From contig JAOUFL010000122.1 in the NCBI GenBank assembly GCA_029858245.1, positions 1-7,159 of the forward strand: a stretch of 7,159 nucleotides of DNA, given 5' to 3'. The position numbers and the translations under genes are program-made. Source of the DNA: Candidatus Zixiibacteriota bacterium (GTDB lineage: Bacteria > Zixibacteria > MSB-5A5 > RBG-16-43-9). Positions 1 to 6,260 of the stretch are shown here, piece by piece. Numbering within the stretch: position 1 is the stretch's first letter; every line of letters begins with the position of its first letter. A model generated the notes under the pieces. That model was given only the letters and a program-made list of their open reading frames with translations, was not told where the DNA came from and ran no database searches.

Positions 1-8
1 GAGGAGTT

Positions 9-2672
9 ATGAGGTTTTTATACCGATTAGCAGTAGTATTGTTTTTGGGGGTATTTATTACCTCTTTTGCCCATCCGGCTTATGCTAAAGAGAAAACTAC
101 AGAGGAAAAAGACAAAAAGGAGCCTAAGAAGGAGCCTGCTGAAAAACCTTTTCAGGAGGTGATTAAAGATTATAAGGTGATCGAAGGGCTTTTCACCCTT
201 TATCTCAAAGAGGATGAAGCCAAAGTTTATATGTCCGTAAAACCGGATCAATTAGACAAAACGTTCCTCTGCACTATGACCCGAACTTCTGCCGACGGCA
301 GCTTCTACGATTCAGGTGCACTGGGTGGTAATTTCGCTTTTAAGCTTAAAAGGGTAGGTAAGAAAATCCAATTCCTGGATATAAACGTCAGATATCGTGC
401 AGATTCAACCTCCACCTTATACCAGGCGATAGACAGGGGAATTACTAATTCCATTTTCGGGGTAACCAAAATCGAATCGCAGCCAGATTCTACAACGGGC
501 GCCTTTCTGGTTGATCCCTCTACCTTTTTCCTGCAGGACGTGTCAAATGTAAGCTATTACCTGGGTAAAGAAAGAAAAACCGAATTCAATTTTGACCGGG
601 ATAACAGTTATTTCGGGGTGCTTAAATCTTTTCCCCAGAATACGGAGATAGACGCAGTTCTGCATTTCAAAACCTCCAAACCCAGCAAGGCAGTTACCAT
701 CCCGAACTCTTACAGTATGTTCCATACTTATCATTACTCGCTTTCCACTCTGCCGGAATCTGATTATATTCCACGTTTAGCAGATGACCGTCTGGGTCAT
801 TTCCTGACTCCTTATCAGGATTATACCAACCTGGACAGCGAATCTCCTTATGTTTGGTATATTAACCGCTGGAAACTTGAAAAAGCTGACCCGGACTCGC
901 CGCACTCGCCTCCAAAGGAACCAATTGTTTTCTGGCTGGAGAAGACCATCCCCGAAGAATATGTAGAATCGGTGAAAGAGGGCGTCTTATTCTGGAACAG
1001 GGTTTTTGAAAAAATCGGTTTTAAAGATGCAATGGTAGCAAAGCTTATGCCCGATACGGCAACCTGGGACCCGGCAGATGTTCGCTATAATACGATAAGA
1101 TGGATAGTTTATCCGGGCAATACCTATGCTGTAGGTCCTTCGAGAACCAATCCTTTTACCGGCCAGATTTATGATGCGGATATCAGAATCTGCGTGGACT
1201 TCATAAGATATATGTTCACCTTTTCTGAGGAGGTCTTAGGACCAATCTCCTTCGGTGGAGAGCAGGATAACTTACCTGAAAATAGTTCATTCGAAATGAG
1301 TAATTTCGACAACTATGGACGGGAATTAGCCAGAGAAGGTGCTTTTGCTTTAGCTGTTTTGAATACCAGAAATGACTTTGTGGATAAAGACAGCCTTACC
1401 AGAGAATATGTTAAAAGCTACTTGCGGGAGCTGGTTGCGCACGAAGTCGGACATACTCTCGGTTTAAGACACAATTATAAAGCTTCAACTATCTATACCA
1501 GAGAGCAGTTGCAGGACAGGGAATTCACTTCCCGAAATGGTCTATTCGGATCAATTATGGAATACAACCCTCCCAATGTCGCAGCTGAAGGAGAAACTCA
1601 GGGTGAATTTTTCACGTCCGTACCCGGTCCCTATGATTACTGGGTAATGGAGTATGCATATAAGCCTATCAAGGCTTCTACCCCGGAAGAGGAATTACCG
1701 GAGCTGCAAAAAATTGCTTCTCGTGCATCTCAGCCTGAATTGGCATATGGAACAGACTATGACACTTATGGCAACTCCATGAGGGGGATTGACCCTTACT
1801 GTAATACCTTTGATCTGGGTAATGATCCGATTGAATATTACCGCAAGGAGATAGATATCACCAGAGAACTCTGGTCCAAGCTCGAGGGTAAATTCGATAA
1901 ACCCGGTACCAGATATCAAAAACTGCTCCGGGTTTTCAATCAAGGCTGGCGTGCCTTCTCCTCTTCTGCCAGAGTAGTGCCCAAGTTCATAGGCGGAATT
2001 AATCACTATCGCGACCACATAGGAGACCCTGGTGGCAGAATTCCCTTTAAGCCGGTTCCAGCTTCAAAGCAAAGGGAAGCCTTGCAATTTTTAAGAGACT
2101 ATCTTTTTGCCGCAGATGCTTTTTCACTTCCCGAGCACCTTTTGAACAAGCTGCAGCCGGAAAGACTTCCTGATTTTTCCGGTTCGGTAGTGGAGATGAA
2201 ACGAATCGATTATCCCCTGCATGACAGGGTTATTTCCATTCAGAGAATAGCATTAAACCAGCTTTATGACCCTGTAGCTCTCAGCAGACTGCAGGATATA
2301 GAGCTGCGCTACAAACCGGAAGAGGATAAATTCACTATGGCTGATATGTTTCAGGGAATAAGAAAAGCCATCTGGAATGAAATAGTAACAGCCAAAAACA
2401 TTAACAGCTTCCGCCGTTCCCTGCAGAGGGTTCACCTGGAAAAAATCACCGAGCTGGTGATAAGCAACAGCAGCAATTCACCAGAGGATGCACGAACCTT
2501 AGCCCGGGTGGACCTGAAGGTATTAGAAGGAGCCATAAAAAAAGCGCTTCTTTCGCAGGGATTGGATATTTACACCCGCGGGCACCTGGATGAGTCATTA
2601 GCCCGGATAGATGCGGCACTCAAGGCAGGAATAGAAAGGAAGATTTCAAACTCAAAGGTAAGTGCTGGATAA
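9..2672 (+). CDS. Secreted zinc-dependent metalloprotease (DUF5118/DUF5117/DUF4953 type)
   Basis: This 887-residue protein is probably an exported zinc peptidase acting in the periplasm or outside the cell; its substrate is unknown. Residues 1-26 form a signal peptide (basic MRFLYR start, hydrophobic core, AYA cleavage-like site), followed by a Lys/Glu-rich linker to about residue 47. Residues about 48-95 (VIEGLFTLY...) resemble DUF5118 and about 100-300 resemble DUF5117. The catalytic part holds the extended metzincin-type motif HEVGHTLGLRH: zinc ligands H478, H482 and H488, general base E479, turn glycine G485. A Met-turn-like SIMEYNPPN follows, with M517. The length is normal for the family and no break is visible. 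The ATG at 9 is preceded by GAGGAG at 1-6 with a very short spacer, and the signal peptide starts directly from this Met, which supports this start. Upstream context lies outside the window. A terminator follows at 2715. Confidence is high for the enzyme class and low for its biological role. Confidence 0.93.
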   Translation: MRFLYRLAVVLFLGVFITSFAHPAYAKEKTTEEKDKKEPKKEPAEKPFQEVIKDYKVIEGLFTLYLKEDEAKVYMSVKPDQLDKTFLCTMTRTSADGSFYDSGALGGNFAFKLKRVGKKIQFLDINVRYRADSTSTLYQAIDRGITNSIFGVTKIESQPDSTTGAFLVDPSTFFLQDVSNVSYYLGKERKTEFNFDRDNSYFGVLKSFPQNTEIDAVLHFKTSKPSKAVTIPNSYSMFHTYHYSLSTLPESDYIPRLADDRLGHFLTPYQDYTNLDSESPYVWYINRWKLEKADPDSPHSPPKEPIVFWLEKTIPEEYVESVKEGVLFWNRVFEKIGFKDAMVAKLMPDTATWDPADVRYNTIRWIVYPGNTYAVGPSRTNPFTGQIYDADIRICVDFIRYMFTFSEEVLGPISFGGEQDNLPENSSFEMSNFDNYGRELAREGAFALAVLNTRNDFVDKDSLTREYVKSYLRELVAHEVGHTLGLRHNYKASTIYTREQLQDREFTSRNGLFGSIMEYNPPNVAAEGETQGEFFTSVPGPYDYWVMEYAYKPIKASTPEEELPELQKIASRASQPELAYGTDYDTYGNSMRGIDPYCNTFDLGNDPIEYYRKEIDITRELWSKLEGKFDKPGTRYQKLLRVFNQGWRAFSSSARVVPKFIGGINHYRDHIGDPGGRIPFKPVPASKQREALQFLRDYLFAADAFSLPEHLLNKLQPERLPDFSGSVVEMKRIDYPLHDRVISIQRIALNQLYDPVALSRLQDIELRYKPEEDKFTMADMFQGIRKAIWNEIVTAKNINSFRRSLQRVHLEKITELVISNSSNSPEDARTLARVDLKVLEGAIKKALLSQGLDIYTRGHLDESLARIDAALKAGIERKISNSKVSAG

Positions 2673-2714
2673 TTTCAAAATTGTTCGGCAGTAATAACCA
2701 TTGTGGTAGAGAGT

Positions 2715-2743
2715 AGAGACGCACAGCATGCGTCTCTCTTTTT
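2715..2743 (+). terminator. Intrinsic terminator of the metalloprotease gene
   Basis: A perfect 9-bp stem (AGAGACGCA at 2715-2723 with TGCGTCTCT at 2729-2737) has a 5-nt loop and is followed by C and five T residues (2739-2743). It lies 43 nt after the stop codon of the upstream + strand gene, in the right orientation. The AGAGACGC...GCGTCTCT core resembles palindromes that are dispersed in many bacterial genomes, so it may be a mobile repeat that also works as a terminator. Confidence 0.75.
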
Positions 2744-2771
2744 ATGGAGTGCATTAACTGTGTTAATGCTA

Positions 2772-2868
2772 CCTCACCCTCCCCTCTCCTATGAGGAGAG
2801 GGAAAAAACAAAACTTCCCTCCCGCCTCTGGCGGGATTTTCAACCTGCCCCTCTCCTACGAGGAGAGG
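2772..2868. repeat. Cluster of three REP-like palindromes between convergent genes
   Basis: Two near-identical hairpins, CCCTCTCCT-ATG-AGGAGAGGG (2782-2802) and CCTCTCCT-ACG-AGGAGAGG (2850-2868), flank a third, CCCGCC-TCT-GGCGGG (2821-2835), which is followed by ATTTT. The outer copies also share a C-rich left flank (CACCCTCCCC versus AACCTGCCCC). The loop difference (ATG versus ACG) leaves the stems intact. Translation in other frames gives PSPHRRGEGE-type peptides, which are typical spurious products of such repeats, so no protein is called here. The elements look like dispersed intergenic palindromes. Whether they protect mRNA ends or simply spread cannot be told from one locus. Confidence 0.7.
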
Positions 2869-2872
2869 TAAC

Positions 2873-2907
2873 AAAAAAAATACCCACGTTGTGGGCAACG
2901 TGGGTAT
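2873..2907 (-). terminator. Intrinsic terminator of asnA
   Basis: Read on the minus strand, ATACCCACGTT and AACGTGGGTAT form a perfect 11-bp stem (2880-2907 on +) around a 6-nt GCCCAC loop. Eight T residues follow directly (the A-run at 2873-2880 on +; the last T also closes the stem). It lies about 30 nt past the asnA stop codon and is a textbook Rho-independent terminator. On the + strand the hairpin is followed by only a weak, delayed T-run, so any bidirectional use would be secondary. Confidence 0.9.
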
Positions 2908-2938
2908 ACCGATTCTTTTTGTAAGTTTAAACTCCGGT

Positions 2939-4075
2939 TTACTCTAAAACGTGAATATTCCTCTTAGCACAAATATCCTTGAGAATCCTGGGCCAGACAG
3001 TTACGCTGACTTCTCCTAAATGTGCGGTCCTCAAAAGGTACATATAGGTTCTGGACTGGCCAATACCACCGCCGATGCTTAAGGGGATCTGGTCGTTCAT
3101 GATCGCCTTATGATACGGTAGTTTAAGAAAATCGAGCTGGCCTGTTATCTCCAGCTGTTTGACCAGAGTTTCTTTTGTTACCCGAATACCCATAGAGGTC
3201 AGTTCGTGTCTGCGTTTGGTAACCGGGTTCCATACCAGGATATCACCGTTAAGACCATGCATCGGTTTGCCGTCCTTGGACTTTGTCTCCGTGACCCAGT
3301 CATCGTAATCTGCTGCTCTCATCTCGTGCGGGTATCCATCTTTTAAAACCCATCCCACGCCGATTATGAATACCGCGGGATATTTTTGCAGAACCGCTGT
3401 TTCCCTTGCCTTTCGGGGTAAATCGGGAAACATCTCCAGTATCTCCTCCGCATGCAGAAAAGTGAGTTCCTCGGGAATATCGGGATATTTGTTCGTTTTA
3501 AGCTGCGGGTATAGTTTTCTGGCATATTCCCCTGCTCCATAGATTACCTTCCATATCTTGCGGACAGTTTCCTTAAGATAATCCAGATTACGCTGCTCCA
3601 CGGTCATAACCCTCTCCCAGTCCCACTGATCCACATAAGCGCTGTGGTCATGGTCCAGAAAGTAATCCTTGCGTACGGCTTTCATATCAGTACAGATTCC
3701 CTCTCCCGCCTTGCAGTCGAATTGTTTCAATGCCGGACGTTTCCATTTGGTCGCAGCCTGCACCACCTGGGCATCTACAGGATGCTTGTCATAGTCGTTG
3801 GAGATATGAAACTGGATGGGTGTGCGTGAGCCATCCCGGTCCAGCATATCGTTTACTCCACTCTCCACATCCACGATCAGCGGTACCTGCACCATCTGCA
3901 GGTTTAACTCCTTACACAGGTTCTCCTCGATGTAGTCCTTGATAGCGAACAGAGCCTTCATCCTCTCCATTGGCGGAAGGAGCGGCTTATAGTCATTCGG
4001 CAGGATCTTCTCTAAATCCTCATAATTACCAATACCAGGACCAGCCAGGTCTGCCTTCTTATCTGCGGTTGACAT
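2939..4075 (-). CDS. asnA: Aspartate--ammonia ligase (asparagine synthetase A)
   Basis: AsnA makes L-asparagine from L-aspartate, ammonia and ATP (releasing AMP and PPi) in the cytoplasm; its fold is related to class II aminoacyl-tRNA synthetases. Family blocks occur in order: KWKRPALKQF (110-119), AGEG (123-126), SAYVDQWDWERV (145-156), DYDDW (256-260), LNGDILVWNP (275-284), TSMGIRV (293-299) and GGGIGQSR (335-342), which carries the motif-3-type arginine R342. At 378 residues it is longer than the roughly 330-residue enterobacterial enzyme. About 30 residues precede the usual N-terminus, and the C-terminal end resembles Bacteroidetes AsnA. The ATG at 4075 has an AAAGGAGGT Shine-Dalgarno site 8 nt away, so the long start is well supported. 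The gene appears monocistronic: it has its own upstream promoter candidate and a strong terminator, and it converges on the metalloprotease gene. No asnC-type regulator is present in the window. Confidence 0.97.
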   Translation of the reverse strand: MSTADKKADLAGPGIGNYEDLEKILPNDYKPLLPPMERMKALFAIKDYIEENLCKELNLQMVQVPLIVDVESGVNDMLDRDGSRTPIQFHISNDYDKHPVDAQVVQAATKWKRPALKQFDCKAGEGICTDMKAVRKDYFLDHDHSAYVDQWDWERVMTVEQRNLDYLKETVRKIWKVIYGAGEYARKLYPQLKTNKYPDIPEELTFLHAEEILEMFPDLPRKARETAVLQKYPAVFIIGVGWVLKDGYPHEMRAADYDDWVTETKSKDGKPMHGLNGDILVWNPVTKRRHELTSMGIRVTKETLVKQLEITGQLDFLKLPYHKAIMNDQIPLSIGGGIGQSRTYMYLLRTAHLGEVSVTVWPRILKDICAKRNIHVLE

Positions 4076-4083
4076 TATATTTT

Positions 4084-4092
4084 ACCTCCTTT
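4084..4092 (-). promoter_or_regulatory. Strong Shine-Dalgarno site of asnA
   Basis: Minus-strand AAAGGAGGT is a near-complete anti-16S match, 8 nt before the ATG at 4075. It fixes the long N-terminus of asnA against the internal Met codons (for example residue 37) that would give a more standard-length enzyme. Confidence 0.85.
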
Positions 4093-4175
4093 ATTCTAAA
4101 GATATATTTGAATTTACTAAAGCGTTTACCCTGGATATTTATCTCCTGACATCTTTTATCATATCAAAACTTTAT

Positions 4176-4204
4176 ATGTTATGTGATTTTCCACCAAAAA
4201 TCAA
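4176..4204 (-). promoter_or_regulatory. Candidate sigma70-like promoter of asnA
   Basis: On the minus strand, TTGATT (4199-4204) is separated by 17 nt from TAACAT (4176-4181). Each box matches the consensus at four of six positions. It would give a leader of roughly 95 nt before asnA. The surrounding DNA is AT-rich, so chance matches are likely and this is tentative. Confidence 0.35.
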
Positions 4205-4216
4205 GAAAAAAAGACT

Positions 4217-4244
4217 TTGACAAAAGAACTTAAAGATAATTAAT
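4217..4244 (+). promoter_or_regulatory. Candidate promoter of the GNAT gene
   Basis: A perfect TTGACA (4217-4222) is followed after 16 nt by ATTAAT (4239-4244), a four-of-six match to the -10 box. It lies about 100 nt upstream of the acetyltransferase start and only 12 nt from the divergent asnA promoter candidate, so the two genes may share regulation in this 272-nt gap. The weak -10 keeps confidence low. Confidence 0.35.
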
Positions 4245-4278
4245 TGTTAATAAGACGTACATTGCCTAACGATGAATC

Positions 4279-4298
4279 CTTTCAAGTAGTCTTGAGAG
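4279..4298 (+). other. Leader hairpin upstream of the acetyltransferase gene
   Basis: CTTTCAAG (4279-4286) pairs with CTTGAGAG (4291-4298) through eight pairs, one of them G-U, around a TAGT loop. No T-tract follows, so it is not an intrinsic terminator. It would lie in the 5' leader of the GNAT transcript. A G-rich stretch (GGTCGGGGTGAGGGTG) follows at 4301-4316. No riboswitch class is recognisable. Confidence 0.35.
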
Positions 4299-4347
4299 TT
4301 GGTCGGGGTGAGGGTGTATTCAAGATCAATAGAGGAGAAGCCAAGCC

Positions 4348-4941
4348 ATGCATAAACTTCTACTGGATATTCCCGGCTGTATAGAGACAGAACGATTGTA
4401 TATCCGTTGTTACAAACCTGGAGATGGAAAATGGTATTTCGCTATGAGTCAGAAGAACCGTAAACATCTGGCGCAGTTCGAGTCCGAAAATGTTGTCATG
4501 GGAGTTAACAGTGAGGAGGAAGCCGAGATTCTGGTTCGCGATTTAGCTGCCGAATGGACCGCAAGAAATTGCTTTTTTATGGGAGCCTTTGATAAGAAAA
4601 CCGATGAATTCATCGCCCAAATCTATATCGGACCTGTTAACTGGAAGATTCCTGAGTTTCAAATTGGCTATTTTGTGGATGTTGACCATGAGGGACAAGG
4701 ATACGTTACCGAGGCAGTCAAGGCGGCATTACGCTTTATATTCAAGTATTTGAAAGCTCATCGCGTTCGCCTCGAGTGTGATGACACAAATGTTCGTAGC
4801 TATCGGGTTGCAGAACGCTGCGGTATGGTCCGGGAGGGATACTTCAGGGAGAACAAGAAAAATCCGGATGGCTCATTCAGTGGAACCTTGCACTATGGAA
4901 TACTGAGTAAGGAATTAGATGCTCTTAATTACCGGGCATAG
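4348..4941 (+). CDS. GNAT acetyltransferase, RimJ/RimL type
   Basis: This 197-residue protein looks like a GNAT-fold N-acetyltransferase that transfers acetyl from acetyl-CoA to an amine. It begins with the typical ETERLYIRCYKPGD strand (13-26). Motif A follows at about 104-124: IGYFVDVDHEGQGYV ends in the Q/RxxGxG-like acetyl-CoA pyrophosphate loop (EGQGYV, 115-120). Motif B is TNVRSYRVAERCGMVREG (147-164), with the asparagine and serine usual in RimJ/RimL relatives. Length and architecture fit the Acetyltransf_3 family (ribosomal protein acetyltransferases and relatives); the real substrate cannot be predicted. The ATG at 4348 is preceded by GAGGAG (4332-4337) at 10 nt. No terminator is visible before the Rhs fragment that starts 25 nt after the stop, which suggests the accessory DNA was joined just behind this gene. 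Confidence 0.9.
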   Translation: MHKLLLDIPGCIETERLYIRCYKPGDGKWYFAMSQKNRKHLAQFESENVVMGVNSEEEAEILVRDLAAEWTARNCFFMGAFDKKTDEFIAQIYIGPVNWKIPEFQIGYFVDVDHEGQGYVTEAVKAALRFIFKYLKAHRVRLECDDTNVRSYRVAERCGMVREGYFRENKKNPDGSFSGTLHYGILSKELDALNYRA

Positions 4942-4965
4942 CTTATAGATTTATAGTAAATAACT

Positions 4966-5655
4966 TTGGAGGGCACACCTGTGGTATTGACCAGTGCGGC
5001 GAAGAGCAGGCAGTGGTCTGCGGAATACCTTCCCTTTGGCAAGGTATACAGCCAGTTCGTGCAGGCGGCGAGCAACGAGATAAAATTCCCCGGGCAGTAT
5101 CACGACGAGGAGACGGATTTGTATTACAACTGGCACAGGTATTACGAACCGAGCCTGGGCAGGTATTATCAGGCGGATCCGATAGGACAAAGAGGTGGAA
5201 TAAACTTGTATTGTTATGTGGAGAATAATCCAATTAGCTTGACAGATCCATTTGGGCTACAATGCGAGGAAAAAGATGAATGTGCGGATATAAATTGGTG
5301 GGAAAAACTTGAACAGGGATATTACTATGGCACAGGTTTTGGTGAGGAAGCATTAGAATGGTACGCCAAGAAATATGTAGAAACAGGTAAATGGTATTAC
5401 AAGGTTGGGGGAGCAGTGGCTGCTTTATGGACGTCGGAAACATGGCTTTACACAGCTTCGGGTATCGCGGCAATGGGTTTTGCTCAATCAAGCGGATTGA
5501 GTTCTAAAGGTCCATGGCTTGGTAAATTTGGTCTGCATACATCTCATCATGGAATGGGTAGACACTTAGAGCTTATTCTTAAGCTCCCAGGAAAGAAGTG
5601 TTTCAAAGTTATAGTACCGGGGGTGAAAAAATTAATTTGGTGGGGGATCCAATAA
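4966..5655 (+). CDS. Orphan Rhs core tip with variable C-terminal toxin-like domain (5'-truncated)
   Basis: The encoded 229 residues start abruptly inside an Rhs/YD-repeat core. GTPVVLTSA (3-11), AEYLPFGKVY (19-28), FPGQYHDEETDLYYNWHRYY (41-60), GRYYQADPIG (65-74), INLYCYVENNP (79-89) and LTDPFGL (92-98) are the conserved end of the Rhs core. A full-length gene would extend well over a thousand residues upstream. The TTG start at 4966 has no Shine-Dalgarno site and in-frame stops lie just upstream, so this is a truncated tip and may not be translated alone. Residues 99-229 form the variable C-terminus: an acidic, Trp/Tyr-rich linker, a hydrophobic stretch (about 146-173), then a basic tail of about 50 residues. 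The tail carries H191, H194, H195 and H200 (HTSHHGMGRH) and ends in KKLIWWGIQ. I do not recognise the toxin family. By Rhs logic the tail is a toxin paired with the gene that follows. Confidence 0.85.
   Translation: MEGTPVVLTSAAKSRQWSAEYLPFGKVYSQFVQAASNEIKFPGQYHDEETDLYYNWHRYYEPSLGRYYQADPIGQRGGINLYCYVENNPISLTDPFGLQCEEKDECADINWWEKLEQGYYYGTGFGEEALEWYAKKYVETGKWYYKVGGAVAALWTSETWLYTASGIAAMGFAQSSGLSSKGPWLGKFGLHTSHHGMGRHLELILKLPGKKCFKVIVPGVKKLIWWGIQ
5083..5183 (+). repeat. Rhs core direct repeat, copy 1
   Basis: This stretch encodes KFPGQYHDEE...YYQADP of the Rhs core and recurs at 6101-6201, exactly 1018 bp downstream, with six mismatches over the 99 bp from 5085. It could act as a homologous-recombination arm for exchange or loss of the C-terminal module lying between the copies. 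Confidence 0.9.
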
Positions 5656-5670
5656 AAAAAGGAAGGAAGA

Positions 5671-5904
5671 ATGACACATGAATTTAAAAAGCCAAATTTT
5701 ACTAAAGGAGATCTTGAATTTCGTTTTGAAAATCAAATAGTCTGTATCTATGGTACTAAGGAAGGATTGGAAAACTTAATTAGTGTTATTCAAAAGCTGA
5801 CTAAGAATCCAAGTCAGGGTCATGTCCATCTGGAAAATGAGGCTTGTGGTCTACTTACAGAAGAATCAGAAAACGGTGCAATTGCGATTTTTACAAAGGA
5901 ATAG
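5671..5904 (+). CDS. Putative immunity protein paired with the Rhs C-terminal domain (Imm32-like?)
   Basis: This small, acidic, presumably cytoplasmic protein of 77 residues lies 15 nt after the Rhs tip, with a purine-rich Shine-Dalgarno site (GGAAGGA, 5661-5667) before its ATG. Position, size and orientation are those of the immunity gene that neutralises the toxin of an Rhs protein. The sequence has a short strand-rich start (LEFRFENQIVCIYGT, 15-29), an amphipathic helix (EGLENLISVIQKLTK, 31-45), then GHVHLE (50-55) and LLTEESENGAIAIF (61-74). The GHVHL plus L(T/S)E pattern recalls the Imm32 family, but that is from memory and moderately uncertain. The gene is visibly more AT-rich than the Rhs core, as expected of a recently acquired cassette. 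A terminator follows at 5943. No promoter of its own is obvious, so expression without an intact upstream rhs gene is open. Confidence 0.7.
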   Translation: MTHEFKKPNFTKGDLEFRFENQIVCIYGTKEGLENLISVIQKLTKNPSQGHVHLENEACGLLTEESENGAIAIFTKE

Positions 5905-5942
5905 TGCTTGTAGGAAGGATCTGGCATTGCGATCGAATTATT

Positions 5943-5966
5943 GAGCAAGGAACTTTGCTCCTTTTT
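5943..5966 (+). terminator. Intrinsic terminator of the Rhs-CT/immunity module
   Basis: GAGCAA (5943-5948) pairs with TTGCTC (5955-5960); a G-U pair can extend the stem. It is followed by C and five T residues (5962-5966). It begins 38 nt after the immunity stop codon and closes the two-gene cassette. Confidence 0.75.
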
Positions 5967-6006
5967 GGTTTCTCTGTAGAAAACTCTATATATAGGTGGA
6001 TGTAGT

Positions 6007-6034
6007 GTTACAACAGTCCCATTGACAATATAAT
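6007..6034 (+). promoter_or_regulatory. Weak promoter candidate before the second Rhs fragment
   Basis: A perfect TATAAT (6029-6034) has GTTACA (6007-6012, four of six) 16 nt upstream. TTGACA at 6022-6027 touches the same -10 and is mis-spaced for it. The DNA downstream holds only Rhs debris, so this may be a chance match. Apart from this and the terminator at 5943, I see nothing else in 5905-6100. Confidence 0.22.
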
Positions 6035-6100
6035 ACAGCACAGTACTTTCTTTTTACCAAGCTTTACAGTGAGCTTACCGTCTCAGTCTGGAACGGTGTA

Positions 6101-6201
6101 AGATTCCCCGGGCAGTATCACGACGAGGAGACAGATTTGTATTATAACTGGCACAGGTATTACGAGCCGAATTTGGGCAGGTATTATCAGGCGGATCCGA
6201 T
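6101..6201 (+). pseudogene. Rhs core fragment (direct repeat, copy 2)
   Basis: This is about 34 codons of Rhs core without a start, upstream core or C-terminal domain. The translated string runs FPGQYHDEETDLYYNWHRYY, then EPNLGRYYQADPM, matching residues 41-73 of the upstream Rhs tip. Over 99 bp (6103-6201) there are six base changes affecting five codons. Four are synonymous and one changes Ser to Asn. The match stops sharply after GGATCCGAT. The frame stays open from 6026 to a stop at 6236, with no start codon fitted to it. It is most simply the remnant of a second rhs gene or of an earlier C-terminal tip displaced by recombination. Confidence 0.88.
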
Positions 6202-6260
6202 GAGCTCCCAAGATTTTAAAAGAACTCTCCTTTCTTGATTTTACTCCAGGAAAAGAAATC

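Noticed and set aside
2620..2924. Open frames on both strands in the metalloprotease-asnA gap (92 and 73 codons).
   Set aside because: Their peptides are translations of the palindromic repeats and terminators (PSPHRRGEGE-like strings), with no family resemblance and no ribosome binding site.
3644..3942. Plus-strand open frames inside asnA.
   Set aside because: They are antisense shadows of a strongly conserved gene, with no motif or start signal of their own.
4943..5491. Minus-strand and alternative-frame open frames over the Rhs tip.
   Set aside because: The + frame matches the Rhs core motif by motif; the others show only low-complexity or meaningless peptides.
5820..6041. Minus-strand 73-codon frame across the immunity gene end and terminator.
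   Set aside because: It overlaps the well-supported immunity gene and terminator and has no recognisable content.
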